A stretch of 64,000 bases of DNA from Enterobacter bugandensis (GTDB lineage Bacteria; Pseudomonadota; Gammaproteobacteria; Enterobacterales; Enterobacteriaceae). The stretch lies in contig NZ_LT992502.1 of NCBI RefSeq assembly GCF_900324475.1, positions 2,356,001-2,420,000 on the forward strand, written 5' to 3'. The stretch's first letter is position 1; every line of letters starts with the position of its first letter. The notes under the pieces were generated by a model, which was not told where the DNA came from, searched no databases, and saw only the letters and a program-made list of their open reading frames with translations. Position numbers and translations under genes: made by a program. Of this stretch, positions 55,000-63,621 are shown in pieces.

Positions 55000-56697
55000 A
55001 TGGACAACAAACTGAAAAAACATCGTTCCTTATACATCCCATACGCCGGACCGGTTTTACTCGAATTCCCCCTGCTCAACAAAGGCAGCGCCTTCAGCAT
55101 GGAAGAGCGCAGCAGCTTTAACCTGCTTGGCCTGCTGCCGGAAGTGGTTGAAACCATTGAAGAGCAGGCAGAGCGCGCGTGGATCCAGTATCAGGGCTTC
55201 AAAACCGAGATCGACAAACACATCTACCTGCGCAACATCCAGGACACCAACGAAACCCTCTTCTATCGCCTGGTGCAAAACCATCTCGAAGAGATGATGC
55301 CGGTGATCTACACCCCAACGGTGGGTGCGGCGTGCGAACGCTTCTCTGAGATCTACCGTCGCTCACGCGGCGTCTTTATCTCTTATCAGAATCGTCACAA
55401 CATGGACGACATTCTGCAGAACGTGCCGAACCACAATATTAAAGTGATTGTGGTGACAGACGGGGAACGTATTCTTGGCCTCGGCGACCAGGGCATTGGC
55501 GGGATGGGGATCCCAATCGGTAAACTCTCTCTCTACACCGCCTGCGGCGGCATCAGCCCGGCGTACACCCTGCCGGTGGTGCTGGATGTCGGCACCAACA
55601 ACCAGCAACTGTTGAACGATCCGCTGTACATGGGCTGGCGTCATCCGCGCATTACCGACGACGAGTACTATCAGTTTGTCGACGATTTCATTCAGGCCGT
55701 GAAGCACCGCTGGCCGGACGTTCTGCTGCAGTTTGAAGACTTTGCGCAGAAAAACGCGATGCCGCTGCTGAACCGCTATCGTGATGAGATCTGCTCCTTT
55801 AACGACGACATCCAGGGCACCGCAGCGGTGACCGTGGGCACGCTTATCGCCGCCAGCCGCGCAGCCGGCAGCCAGCTGAGCTACCAGAAAATCGTCTTCC
55901 TGGGCGCAGGCTCTGCGGGCTGCGGCATCGCCGAGCAGATTATTGCCCAGACGCAGCGCGAAGGCTTAAGCGAAGAGCTGGCCCGCTCCCGCGTCTTTAT
56001 GGTTGACCGTTTCGGCCTGCTGACCGACGGTATGCCGAACCTGCTGCCGTTCCAGACCAAGCTGGTGCAGAAGCGCGAGAACCTGAAGAACTGGGACACC
56101 GACAACGAAGTGCTCTCCCTGCTGGACGTGGTGCGCAACGTGAAGCCGGATATTCTGATCGGCGTTTCCGGGCAAACCGGTCTCTTCACCGAAGAGATTA
56201 TTCGCGAGATGCACAAGCACTGCGAGCGCCCTATCGTGATGCCGCTGTCTAACCCAACCTCCCGCGTGGAAGCGACGCCGCAGGACATCATCGCCTGGAC
56301 CGAAGGTAACGCGCTGGTTGCCACCGGCAGCCCGTTCGATCCGGTGGTGTGGAAGGATAAAACCTATCCGATCGCCCAGTGCAACAACTCCTATATCTTC
56401 CCGGGCATTGGTCTGGGCGTGATCGCCTCCGGCGCATCCCGCATTACCGATGAAATGCTGATGTCGGCGAGCGAAACCCTTGCGGGCTATTCGCCGCTGG
56501 TCAACAACGGCGAAGGGCTGGTGCTGCCGGAACTGAAGGACATTCACAAGGTGTCGCGCGCTATCGCGTTTGCGGTGGGTAAAATGGCGCAGCAGCAGGG
56601 CGTGGCGGTGAAAACCTCTGCCGACGCGCTGCAGCAGGCTATTGATGATAACTTCTGGATGCCTGAATACCGCAGCTATCGCCGTACCTCGATTTAA
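55000..56697 (+). CDS. maeA: NAD-dependent malic enzyme
   Basis: 565 residues from ATG 55000, the exact length of E. coli MaeA; GTG 54991 in frame is possible. Motifs: [20 protein letters not shown] (catalytic Tyr), [35 protein letters not shown] (metal Asp), [17 protein letters not shown] (NAD fold). It converts malate to pyruvate, CO2 and NADH in the cytoplasm, feeding gluconeogenic and acetyl-CoA supply. Monocistronic between sra and the ABC-F gene. Confidence 0.96.
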   Translation: MDNKLKKHRSLYIPYAGPVLLEFPLLNKGSAFSMEERSSFNLLGLLPEVVETIEEQAERAWIQYQGFKTEIDKHIYLRNIQDTNETLFYRLVQNHLEEMMPVIYTPTVGAACERFSEIYRRSRGVFISYQNRHNMDDILQNVPNHNIKVIVVTDGERILGLGDQGIGGMGIPIGKLSLYTACGGISPAYTLPVVLDVGTNNQQLLNDPLYMGWRHPRITDDEYYQFVDDFIQAVKHRWPDVLLQFEDFAQKNAMPLLNRYRDEICSFNDDIQGTAAVTVGTLIAASRAAGSQLSYQKIVFLGAGSAGCGIAEQIIAQTQREGLSEELARSRVFMVDRFGLLTDGMPNLLPFQTKLVQKRENLKNWDTDNEVLSLLDVVRNVKPDILIGVSGQTGLFTEEIIREMHKHCERPIVMPLSNPTSRVEATPQDIIAWTEGNALVATGSPFDPVVWKDKTYPIAQCNNSYIFPGIGLGVIASGASRITDEMLMSASETLAGYSPLVNNGEGLVLPELKDIHKVSRAIAFAVGKMAQQQGVAVKTSADALQQAIDDNFWMPEYRSYRRTSI

Positions 56698-56715
56698 TTC
56701 TGCGCCCGAACCGTT

Positions 56716-56738
56716 CCCTCTCCTCATTGGGGAGAGGG
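56716..56738. repeat. Dispersed hairpin element after maeA
   Basis: CCCTCTCC, seven bases, GGAGAGGG, followed by TTACGATGAGGGG. This resembles the short GC-rich hairpin found after many genes in Enterobacter genomes and may serve as the maeA terminator, although no T-run follows. Confidence 0.5.
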
Positions 56739-56849
56739 TTACGATGAGGGGCAACAGACCGCACCATCGAATACCCACTAGCCAAACCCCCTTTCCCCCG
56801 CTACACTCCTTTCATCCATTAACCCACTGAATATATAAGGAGGCCAATT

Positions 56850-56933
56850 ATGCTGTATCGTGAAATTTTCAATGTTTCACATACATTTGGTGATCGCACC
56901 AGCTCAAGCGTTATCGGTATCGTGCTGCGATAA
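56850..56933 (+). CDS. Leader peptide upstream of the ABC-F gene
   Basis: 27 codons with a very strong ribosome site (AAGGAGG five bases before ATG): starts MLYREIFNVSHTFGD and ends SSSVIGIVLR. The last third of the ORF (from 56902) is inside an RNA stem, so ribosome position would decide which hairpin forms. I do not recognise it as a known leader. ABC-F ribosome-protection genes are often controlled by such peptides through drug-stalled ribosomes, which is the model I favour. The peptide could also be a small functional protein. Confidence 0.6.
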   Translation: MLYREIFNVSHTFGDRTSSSVIGIVLR

Positions 56934-57027
56934 CTTCTGCTTGAGCGAAGACACCAACCCCTGAAATCCCTTCTCTCGGGCTTACTGAGTTATCGTCAGC
57001 GATGTTTGACGAGGCATAAACATGCCT
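56902..57027 (+). promoter_or_regulatory. Candidate attenuator with alternative RNA stems before the ABC-F gene
   Basis: GCTCAAGC-GTTATCG (56902-56916) pairs with CGATAAC (56928-56934) and GCTTGAGC (56939-56946), 15 pairs with a four-base bulge. A second exact GTTATCG at 56989-56995 can pair with the same CGATAAC instead, giving two exclusive folds. A further AGGCAT/ATGCCT hairpin (57012-57027) lies 22 bases before ATG 57049. None has a long T-run, so control may be at translation or by Rho. Confidence 0.55.
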
Positions 57028-57048
57028 TTAACTCTTGGGTAAGCAACA

Positions 57049-58761
57049 ATGAGCACTTTACTCACTGCACAATCTTTACGCGTTGATACGGCGTTTGGCA
57101 CGCTCTTCGACTCACTCTCCTTTACGCTGAAAAAAGGCGACCGCATCGGCCTGCTGGGCGACAACGGCTGCGGCAAAAGTACGCTTTTAAAGGTGCTGGA
57201 CGGAACAGATATCCCAGCCGCCGGAACGGTAGCGCTGGCCGGGCACTGCCTGATGGCGCGCGTGGAGCAACATCTCCCGGACGCCATTTTCCCGCTGACC
57301 ATGCTGGATGCCGTACTCGCGCAACTGCCTTTAGCTGAGCACGACAGTCTGCGCTGGAAAGCTGAAACGCTGCTGGCGAGCATGGGCTTCACGCCGCAGG
57401 ATATGACGCTGCAATCCGCCACCCTGAGTGGCGGACAGCACACCCGCCTGCTGCTGGCGCGGGCGTTGATTCACGAGCCGGATCTGCTCCTGCTGGATGA
57501 ACCCAGCAACCACCTGGATCTGCCGACCATGCTCTGGCTGGAACACTTTTTACAGAACTGGTCAGGCAGCTTCGTGCTGGTTTCGCACGACAGACAGCTG
57601 CTGGATGCCGTCACAAACGGCAGCTGGATCCTGCGTGATAAGACGCTGCACTACTTTGCCCTTCCCTGCACGGCCGCCCGTAAAGCGCTTGCAGCAAAAG
57701 ACGAAAGCGATGCGCAGCGCCACAAGGCGGAGCAAAAGGAGATCGACCGCGTGACCGCCAGCGCAAAGCGGCTGGCGACCTGGGGTAAGGTTTACGACAA
57801 CGAAGACCTGGCCCGCAAAGCCAAGCAGATGGAAAAACAGGTCGAACGACTCAAAGAGAGCCAGACTGCGCTCACGGCGGGCAGTCCATGGACGCTAACC
57901 CTGCGCGGCGACGCGCTGCGGGCGGACCGTCTGCTGGAGATGGAAAACCTCAGCGTCCCGCCTGCGCCCGGGCTACCGCCGCTGTTTAACATCGAAACGG
58001 CGCGGCTGAAAAGCGGCGATCGCGTGGCAATTGTCGGTCGTAACGGCTGCGGTAAATCGTCGCTGATGAAGCTTATCTGGCGACATTTTGTGGATGAACC
58101 GACGGACAGCGGGCTGAAAATCCATCCGCGCGTCTCGCCGGGCTACTACGACCAGACGCTGCATCAGCTGCCGGATGAGGCCACGCTGCTCGACGCGCTG
58201 GAACCTTTCGCCCCCGATCCGCAGCACAGGAAGATGGCGCTCATCAGCGCCGGGTTCCCGTGGGCGAGACACGGGCAAAAAGTCAGCACGCTCAGCGGCG
58301 GCGAGCGCTCTCGCCTGCTGTTCGTCGGGCTGACGCTTGCCCGCTACAGCCTGCTGATGCTGGATGAGCCCACCAACCATCTCGACATGGAAGGCAAAGA
58401 GGCACTGGCGGAAACGCTGCAACAGTTCGAAGGCGGCGTGCTGCTGGTCAGCCACGATCGCCAGTTAATTAGCCAAAGCTGTAACCGCTTCTGGCTGATT
58501 GAGGACGGCTGGCTGAGCGAGTGGCACGATGCTGAAGCCGTGTTTGAGCGGCTGCGTGAAAGCGTGGGGCTCGGGACATCCGGCGCGCCCGTTGTCAGTG
58601 CTGGGGAAGTTCACCCCTCGCCGTACGATGATCTGCTTGAGCGGCTGATCGCGCTGGAAACGCTGCTGGAAGACGATCTGGCGCGTAAGCCGAAACATCA
58701 GAAGCCGCAGCTGCAGGCGCAATGGCGTAGAGAAATTGAGGAGATTGAAGCCCAGCTGTAA
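57049..58761 (+). CDS. ABC-F family ATPase (ribosome-associated type)
   Basis: 570 residues, two ABC domains without membrane segments. Walker A: GDNGCGKST (about 38) and GRNGCGKSS (about 331); signatures ATLSGGQHTRLLLARAL and STLSGGERSRLLFVGL; Walker B-Glu in LLLLDEPSNHLD and LLMLDEPTNHLD. The ~80-residue charged linker (KDESDAQRHKAEQKEIDRV onward) is the P-site-tRNA interaction arm, and the C-terminus is a charged coiled coil. Such proteins act on stalled ribosomes or protect them from antibiotics. It is not one of the E. coli EttA/Uup/YbiT/YheS orthologues by motif spacing. An upstream leader peptide supports inducible control. No drug specificity can be read. Confidence 0.88.
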   Translation: MSTLLTAQSLRVDTAFGTLFDSLSFTLKKGDRIGLLGDNGCGKSTLLKVLDGTDIPAAGTVALAGHCLMARVEQHLPDAIFPLTMLDAVLAQLPLAEHDSLRWKAETLLASMGFTPQDMTLQSATLSGGQHTRLLLARALIHEPDLLLLDEPSNHLDLPTMLWLEHFLQNWSGSFVLVSHDRQLLDAVTNGSWILRDKTLHYFALPCTAARKALAAKDESDAQRHKAEQKEIDRVTASAKRLATWGKVYDNEDLARKAKQMEKQVERLKESQTALTAGSPWTLTLRGDALRADRLLEMENLSVPPAPGLPPLFNIETARLKSGDRVAIVGRNGCGKSSLMKLIWRHFVDEPTDSGLKIHPRVSPGYYDQTLHQLPDEATLLDALEPFAPDPQHRKMALISAGFPWARHGQKVSTLSGGERSRLLFVGLTLARYSLLMLDEPTNHLDMEGKEALAETLQQFEGGVLLVSHDRQLISQSCNRFWLIEDGWLSEWHDAEAVFERLRESVGLGTSGAPVVSAGEVHPSPYDDLLERLIALETLLEDDLARKPKHQKPQLQAQWRREIEEIEAQL

Positions 58762-58767
58762 ATCTGC

Positions 58768-58799
58768 GCCCGGCGAGCACCTCGCCGGGCCAGCATTTT
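58768..58799 (+). terminator. Terminator after the ABC-F gene
   Basis: Perfect 10-bp stem GCCCGGCGAG / CTCGCCGGGC with a CAC loop, then CAGCATTTT. GC-rich stem seven bases after the stop; short T-run. Confidence 0.7.
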
Positions 58800-58957
58800 C
58801 CCCCTTAATTATTAGAGGATCGCCGTATTCTTAATCCGAAATCGAATCAAATGATGACATTATGTTGCCGCAGCCTTGCATTACCAGGCTAATGTATTAA
58901 TCCTTAAGGGGTACTACACCTGCTATGCAGATTCTTATTATGAACAAGGAGATACAC

Positions 58958-59968
58958 ATGAAGGCTGCTGTTGTTACTCAGGATCATCAGGTCAATGTCA
59001 CTGAAAAAACCTTACGCCCGCTTAAGCATGGGGAAGCCCTGCTGAAAATGGAGTGCTGTGGTGTATGCCATACCGACCTCCACGTGAAGAACGGTGATTT
59101 TGGCGATAAAACCGGGGTAATCCTGGGCCATGAAGGTATTGGTATCGTGAAAGAAGTCGGCCCTGGCGTGACGTCGCTGAAAGTCGGCGACCGCGCAAGC
59201 GTGGCCTGGTTCTTTGAAGGATGCGGTCACTGCGAATACTGTAATACCGGTAACGAAACCCTGTGCCGTGACGTGAAAAACGCCGGTTACTCCGTTGACG
59301 GCGGCATGGCGGAAGAGTGCATCGTCACCGCGGATTACGCGGTAAAAGTGCCGGATGGTCTGGATTCGGCGGCGGCCAGCAGCATCACTTGCGCCGGTGT
59401 CACCACCTACAAAGCGGTGAAAATCTCCGGTATAAAACCGGGCCAGTGGATCGCGATTTACGGTCTGGGCGGGCTGGGCAACCTCGCGCTGCAGTACGCC
59501 AAAAACGTGTTTAATGCCAAAGTCATCGCTCTGGACGTTAACGATGAACAACTGAAGCTGGCGGCAAGCATGGGTGCGGATTTAACCATCAACTCACGCA
59601 GCGAAGATGCCGCTAAGATTGTTCAGGAAAAAACCGGCGGCGCGCATGCCGCAGTCGTCACCGCCGTCGCAAAAGCGGCCTTCAACTCGGCGGTGGATGC
59701 CGTGCGTGCCGGTGGCCGCGTGGTCGCCGTTGGCCTGCCGCCGGAAGCGATGAGCCTGGACATTCCGCGCCTGGTGCTGGACGGTATTCAGGTGGTAGGT
59801 TCGCTGGTTGGCACCCGTCAGGATCTGCAGGAAGCCTTCCAGTTTGCGGCCGAGGGCAAAGTGGTGCCGAAAGTAACAATGCGTCCTATCGAGGACATCA
59901 ACGCCATTTTTAAAGAGATGGAACAGGGCCAGATCCGTGGCCGTATGGTGATCGACTTACGCTCGTAA
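58958..59968 (+). CDS. adhP: Alcohol dehydrogenase, propanol-preferring, zinc-dependent
   Basis: 336 residues from ATG 58958 (GGAGAT upstream), the length of E. coli AdhP. Catalytic zinc: [10 protein letters not shown] and GHEGIG; structural zinc: [19 protein letters not shown] fold: [14 protein letters not shown]. It oxidises ethanol/propanol or reduces the aldehydes with NAD. The 196-bp upstream spacer from 58762 is AT-rich after the ABC-F terminator; I see no definite promoter in it. The earlier in-frame ATG 58925 lacks a ribosome site. Confidence 0.96.
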   Translation: MKAAVVTQDHQVNVTEKTLRPLKHGEALLKMECCGVCHTDLHVKNGDFGDKTGVILGHEGIGIVKEVGPGVTSLKVGDRASVAWFFEGCGHCEYCNTGNETLCRDVKNAGYSVDGGMAEECIVTADYAVKVPDGLDSAAASSITCAGVTTYKAVKISGIKPGQWIAIYGLGGLGNLALQYAKNVFNAKVIALDVNDEQLKLAASMGADLTINSRSEDAAKIVQEKTGGAHAAVVTAVAKAAFNSAVDAVRAGGRVVAVGLPPEAMSLDIPRLVLDGIQVVGSLVGTRQDLQEAFQFAAEGKVVPKVTMRPIEDINAIFKEMEQGQIRGRMVIDLRS

Positions 59969-59977
59969 ACACCTTTT

Positions 59978-60005
59978 GCCGGGTAGTGGCTACGCCTTAC
60001 CCGGC
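59978..60005. repeat. REP-like hairpin between adhP and the Rrf2 gene
   Basis: GCCGGGTA, twelve bases, TACCCGGC: a short palindromic unit of REP type lying between convergent genes, probably acting as shared 3' end structure. Confidence 0.6.
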
Positions 60006-60011
60006 TCATTG

Positions 60012-60518
60012 CTACGACGAACGACGAACTGAAATCCACTCCTGAACCTCAATCTGGAAGGTGTCCGGCGCTTTTCGGTACATTTTACGCGCCAGGTCGA
60101 GAATAGTATGACGCGCGAGCTCCTCTTCCATCCGCTGCTGGGCGCTATCCATGACTGAACGTACTCCGCACGGGCCGTCGCAGACCCAGGCAGGCGGAGC
60201 TTCATCAAACACGGCCAGCCGCTGGCGCACTTCACGACATTCGAACATGTTTTTCTCGCCGTCAATGGCATGCGCCACATCCAGCACGCTGATCAGCTCC
60301 GCCGGACGCGCCAGCTTAAAGCCCCCGCCCTTACCTTCCGTACTGATGACCAGCCCGGCACGTGACAGGCGTGTGAAGATTTTGCCGAGGTAGTCATACG
60401 GCACGCCCTGCAAGGCAGCCATCTCCCGGACGCTCATCTCACGCTCGTTGCCCTTCGCATCCACCATACACATCAGGCTGTGAATGCCGTATTCCACACC
60501 GGAACTGTAAAACGCCAT
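60012..60518 (-). CDS. Rrf2-family transcriptional regulator, probably Fe-S
   Basis: 168 residues, opening MAFYSSGVEYGIHSLMCMVD with winged helix VREMAALQGVPYDYLGKIFT and wing STEGKGGGFKLARP. Three cysteines, Cys94, Cys113 and Cys117 (MFECRE, WVCDGPCG), match the Fe-S ligand pattern of Rrf2 proteins such as NsrR, IscR and RsrR, so it likely senses NO, redox state or cluster supply. It diverges from an NDH-2-like oxidoreductase gene across a perfect palindrome that would block the latter's promoter. Confidence 0.87.
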   Translation of the reverse strand: MAFYSSGVEYGIHSLMCMVDAKGNEREMSVREMAALQGVPYDYLGKIFTRLSRAGLVISTEGKGGGFKLARPAELISVLDVAHAIDGEKNMFECREVRQRLAVFDEAPPAWVCDGPCGVRSVMDSAQQRMEEELARHTILDLARKMYRKAPDTFQIEVQEWISVRRSS

Positions 60519-60574
60519 GGTTAACTCCGAATTAGTGTTCGGAGCATTATAACGATTTTTAACTCAGAAAGAAG

Positions 60575-60603
60575 TTGTCGGAGTTAACTCCGACAAGTAT
60601 AGT
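60575..60603 (+). promoter_or_regulatory. Promoter of the oxidoreductase gene with embedded Rrf2-type operator
   Basis: TTGTCG (60575-60580), 17 bases, TATAGT (60598-60603) form a good sigma-70 promoter. A perfect 22-bp palindrome (60575-60596, centre GTTAAC, arms TTGTCGGA) covers the -35 and the spacer, so a bound repressor would block polymerase. A related half-site, GTTAACTCCGA (60520-60530), overlaps the Rrf2 gene's own start region, suggesting autoregulation. Confidence 0.75.
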
Positions 60604-60648
60604 GGCAGTTATGTCAGGCATGAAGCCTGGCGGGAGAAAGGATCGAAT

Positions 60649-61851
60649 ATGAAAAAGCAGATTTTAATCGTAGGCAGTGGTTTTGCGGGTATGTGGGCAG
60701 CCGTGAGCGCGGCACGTCTCTCTGAGCAGCAGGGTAATAACAGTCTGGAAATTGCGGTTCTGGCCCCCTTACCCGAACTGCGCGTTCGGCCACGCTTCTA
60801 TGAGGAGAAGGTGTCAACGCTGGTTGCCCCGTTGACTGACCTGTTTGCCGAGCTTGATATCACATTCATTGCCGGACACGCGGAACAAATTGATACCACG
60901 GCGAAAACCGTTTTATACCGGATGTCCAATGGCGCGCATGCTACGGCTTCCTACGATAGGCTGATCCTCGCTACGGGCAGCCAGACCAAACGCCCAGCGA
61001 TTGCTGGCCTGGCTGACTGCGCCTTTGATATCGACCAGCTGGAATCCGCACAGGTATTTGAGCGTCACCTTGATTCACTGGCGTTACGTCCCTCCACGCC
61101 CGAGCGCAACACCGTGGTAGTCTGCGGAGGCGGCTTTACCGGCATCGAGCTGGCAACGGAGCTACCTGCCCGACTGCGTGCCCGTTTTGGTGACAATACG
61201 GAGATTAAAATAGTCGTAGTTGAGAGAGGGCCAGTCATTGGCGGCCGTTATAGCGACGCATTGCGTAAAACAATTGCAGAGGCGAGTGAGGCGCTGGGCG
61301 TTGAATGGCGGCTGAAGAGTGAAGTTGAAGCCATTGATGCTCACGGCGTCACGCTGAAAAACGGTGAACGTATTGCTGCTGCGACCGTCGTCTGGACCGC
61401 AGGCGTCGAGGCAAATCCCCTCAGCCTGCAGATAGACGGTGAACGCGATAGCCAGGGCCGCCTGGTTGTGACAGAGACGTTGCAGGTCCCCGCACATCCT
61501 GACGTCTATGCCACCGGCGATATGGCTCACGCCAAAACAGACGATGCGGGCAACACGGCGCTGATGACCTGCCAGCATGCGATCCAGCTAGGGAAATTTG
61601 CCGGTCATAACGCTGCCGCCAGCCTGCTGAACGTTGCTCCTTACCCTTATCGTCAGGTGAACTATGTTACCTGCCTGGATTTAGGCGCGTGGGGCGCGGT
61701 CTATACCGAGGGCTGGGAACAGGCCGTCAAATCCGTCCGCGACGAGGCGAAGAAGATCAAAATCGCCATCACGAATGAGCTGATCTATCCGCCATTAGCA
61801 GACAAAACGGTCGCCTTTGCCGCCGCCGACCCGCTGGCGAAATTCGTTTAG
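60649..61851 (+). CDS. NDH-2-like NAD(P)/FAD-dependent oxidoreductase
   Basis: 400 residues. FAD motif ILIVGSGFAGMWAA, NAD motif VVVCGGGFTGIELA, and the second FAD-contact VYATGDMAHAK are intact. It belongs to the pyridine nucleotide-disulfide/NDH-2 group, which lacks redox cysteines and passes electrons to quinones or other acceptors. No C-terminal membrane anchor is obvious. Control by an Fe-S Rrf2 regulator suggests a redox or nitrosative/oxidative stress role. AGAAAGGA precedes the ATG; a terminator follows. Confidence 0.85.
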   Translation: MKKQILIVGSGFAGMWAAVSAARLSEQQGNNSLEIAVLAPLPELRVRPRFYEEKVSTLVAPLTDLFAELDITFIAGHAEQIDTTAKTVLYRMSNGAHATASYDRLILATGSQTKRPAIAGLADCAFDIDQLESAQVFERHLDSLALRPSTPERNTVVVCGGGFTGIELATELPARLRARFGDNTEIKIVVVERGPVIGGRYSDALRKTIAEASEALGVEWRLKSEVEAIDAHGVTLKNGERIAAATVVWTAGVEANPLSLQIDGERDSQGRLVVTETLQVPAHPDVYATGDMAHAKTDDAGNTALMTCQHAIQLGKFAGHNAAASLLNVAPYPYRQVNYVTCLDLGAWGAVYTEGWEQAVKSVRDEAKKIKIAITNELIYPPLADKTVAFAAADPLAKFV

Positions 61852-61862
61852 GTCCCCGCCAT

Positions 61863-61885
61863 CGCCCCGCTAACGGGGCGTTTTT
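61863..61885 (+). terminator. Rho-independent terminator of the oxidoreductase gene
   Basis: CGCCCCG, loop CTAA, CGGGGCG, then TTTTT, 11 bases after the stop. Confidence 0.88.
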
Positions 61886-61991
61886 ATTTTCAGTTTCCGG
61901 CAATCCTTATCTTAATTCCTTTGTTCCCTTGTTTTCCCCCGCGCCCGATGATGAATCCGACTCTAACAAGAAGATAACAAAGGAATTCACC

Positions 61992-63611
61992 ATGCAAACC
62001 CCATTTCGTCTGCCGCTGCTGACGGCGCTGATTCTGACGACAACTGCAGCCTGGTCCGCCGATGCGCCGGTCAAAGGCGGCACGCTGATTTATCTTGAAC
62101 AACAGGCGCACACCAACCTCTATCCGCCTGCCGGCGGCTTCTACCCGAACGGCGGCATCCTGAACCAGATCACCGACAAACTGACGTGGCAAAATCCAAA
62201 GACGCTGCAGGTCGAACCGTGGGTGGCCGAAAGCTGGACCACCAACGCTGATAAAACTGAATACACCTTTAAACTGCGTCCCGGTATTACCTTCTCCGAC
62301 GGCACGCCGCTGGACGCCAACGCCGTAGCAAAAAACTTTGATACCTACGGTTTGGGCAATAAGGCGCAGCGCCTGCCGGTGTCAGAAGTGATCAATAACT
62401 ACGATCGCAGCGAAGTGATCGACCCGCTGACCGTGAAGTTTTACTTCAAAAAACCGTCGCCGGGGTTCCTGCAGGGCACCGCCACGATTGGCTCGGGTCT
62501 GGTCTCGCTCAGCACGCTGAAGCGCAACTTTGAAGAGCTGGGGGATGCCCGGCATATCATTGGCTCCGGCCCGTTTGTGGTGAAGGACGAGAAGCTGGGC
62601 CGCGAAGTGACGCTCGAAGCCCGTAAGGACTACCAGTGGGGGCCCAAAAGCCTGACGCAACAGGGTCCAGCCAATCTGGATGGCATCAAGTTTATCGTCA
62701 CCCAGGAAGACAGCGTGCGCGTCGGTGCCCTTCTGGCCGGTCAGGCTGACTTTATTCGCCAGGTGCAGGCGTATGACGAAAAGCAGGCGACAGACCAGGG
62801 CTATAAAATCTACGCTGCCCCAACGCGCGGGGTGAACGACAGCATTAGCTTCCGCCCGGATAACCCGCTGGTCTCCGATATTCGCGTGCGCCAGGCGCTG
62901 CTGCATGCCACGAATGCAAAGCAGGTGGTCGAGACCCTCTTCTCGGCCAACTATCCGCAGGCGAAGTCGGTGATTGCCGATTCCGCCGCAGGCTTTGTCG
63001 ATCTCAGCGACAAATTGACCTTTGATCCGGCAAAAGCCAACCAGCTGCTGGACGAGGCGGGCTGGAAAGCGGGCAGCGACGGGATCCGCGCCAAAGACGG
63101 CCAGCGGCTGGCGCTGACGGTATATGAATCCCTGCCGCAGCCGCAAAATAAAGAGGTGCTGCAGCTGGTTGCCCAGCAGTGGCGTCAGGTGGGCGTAGTG
63201 CTGAACGTAAAAGCCGGTGACGCTGGCAGCCGCACGCTGGATAACCTTGATCCACAGAAAACCCCGTTAACCGTCTCCGAAGTGGGCCGCGCCGATCCGG
63301 ACGTGGTGAAAAGCATGTTCTACCCGGCTAACCGCGACGCGCTGCTGCAAAAAGGCGGCTCCAGCGACAAGGTCAAAAACTTCCGTGACGACAAGCTGAA
63401 TGCGCTGCTGGTAAATATCTCCTCAGAGGTCGATCCGCAAAAACGCCTGCAGCTGACCGGCGATGCCCAGCGCTACCTGCTGGATAACGCCTACGTCATT
63501 CCGATTTTCGAGGAGCCGCAGGTCTTTGCTGGTGCGCCGTGGCTGAAAGGCGTCAATTTTGAAGCGGTCGGCCGCCCGTCGTTCTACGGCGCGTGGATTG
63601 AGAAACACTAA
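61992..63611 (+). CDS. Peptide/nickel-type ABC transporter substrate-binding protein
   Basis: 539 residues from ATG 61992 (AAAGGAATTCACC upstream); longer in-frame starts lack a signal. Signal peptide ends near TTAAWSADAP. SBP_bac_5 motifs: KGGTLIYLEQQAHTNLYPPA, GITFSDGTPLDANAVAKNF, LRPG before it. It resembles the Klebsiella KPN_01854-type binding proteins (TIGR04028 as I recall). The ligand is unknown. It starts an operon with permease genes running past the window edge. Confidence 0.87.
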   Translation: MQTPFRLPLLTALILTTTAAWSADAPVKGGTLIYLEQQAHTNLYPPAGGFYPNGGILNQITDKLTWQNPKTLQVEPWVAESWTTNADKTEYTFKLRPGITFSDGTPLDANAVAKNFDTYGLGNKAQRLPVSEVINNYDRSEVIDPLTVKFYFKKPSPGFLQGTATIGSGLVSLSTLKRNFEELGDARHIIGSGPFVVKDEKLGREVTLEARKDYQWGPKSLTQQGPANLDGIKFIVTQEDSVRVGALLAGQADFIRQVQAYDEKQATDQGYKIYAAPTRGVNDSISFRPDNPLVSDIRVRQALLHATNAKQVVETLFSANYPQAKSVIADSAAGFVDLSDKLTFDPAKANQLLDEAGWKAGSDGIRAKDGQRLALTVYESLPQPQNKEVLQLVAQQWRQVGVVLNVKAGDAGSRTLDNLDPQKTPLTVSEVGRADPDVVKSMFYPANRDALLQKGGSSDKVKNFRDDKLNALLVNISSEVDPQKRLQLTGDAQRYLLDNAYVIPIFEEPQVFAGAPWLKGVNFEAVGRPSFYGAWIEKH

Positions 63612-63621
63612 GGAGCTGACG

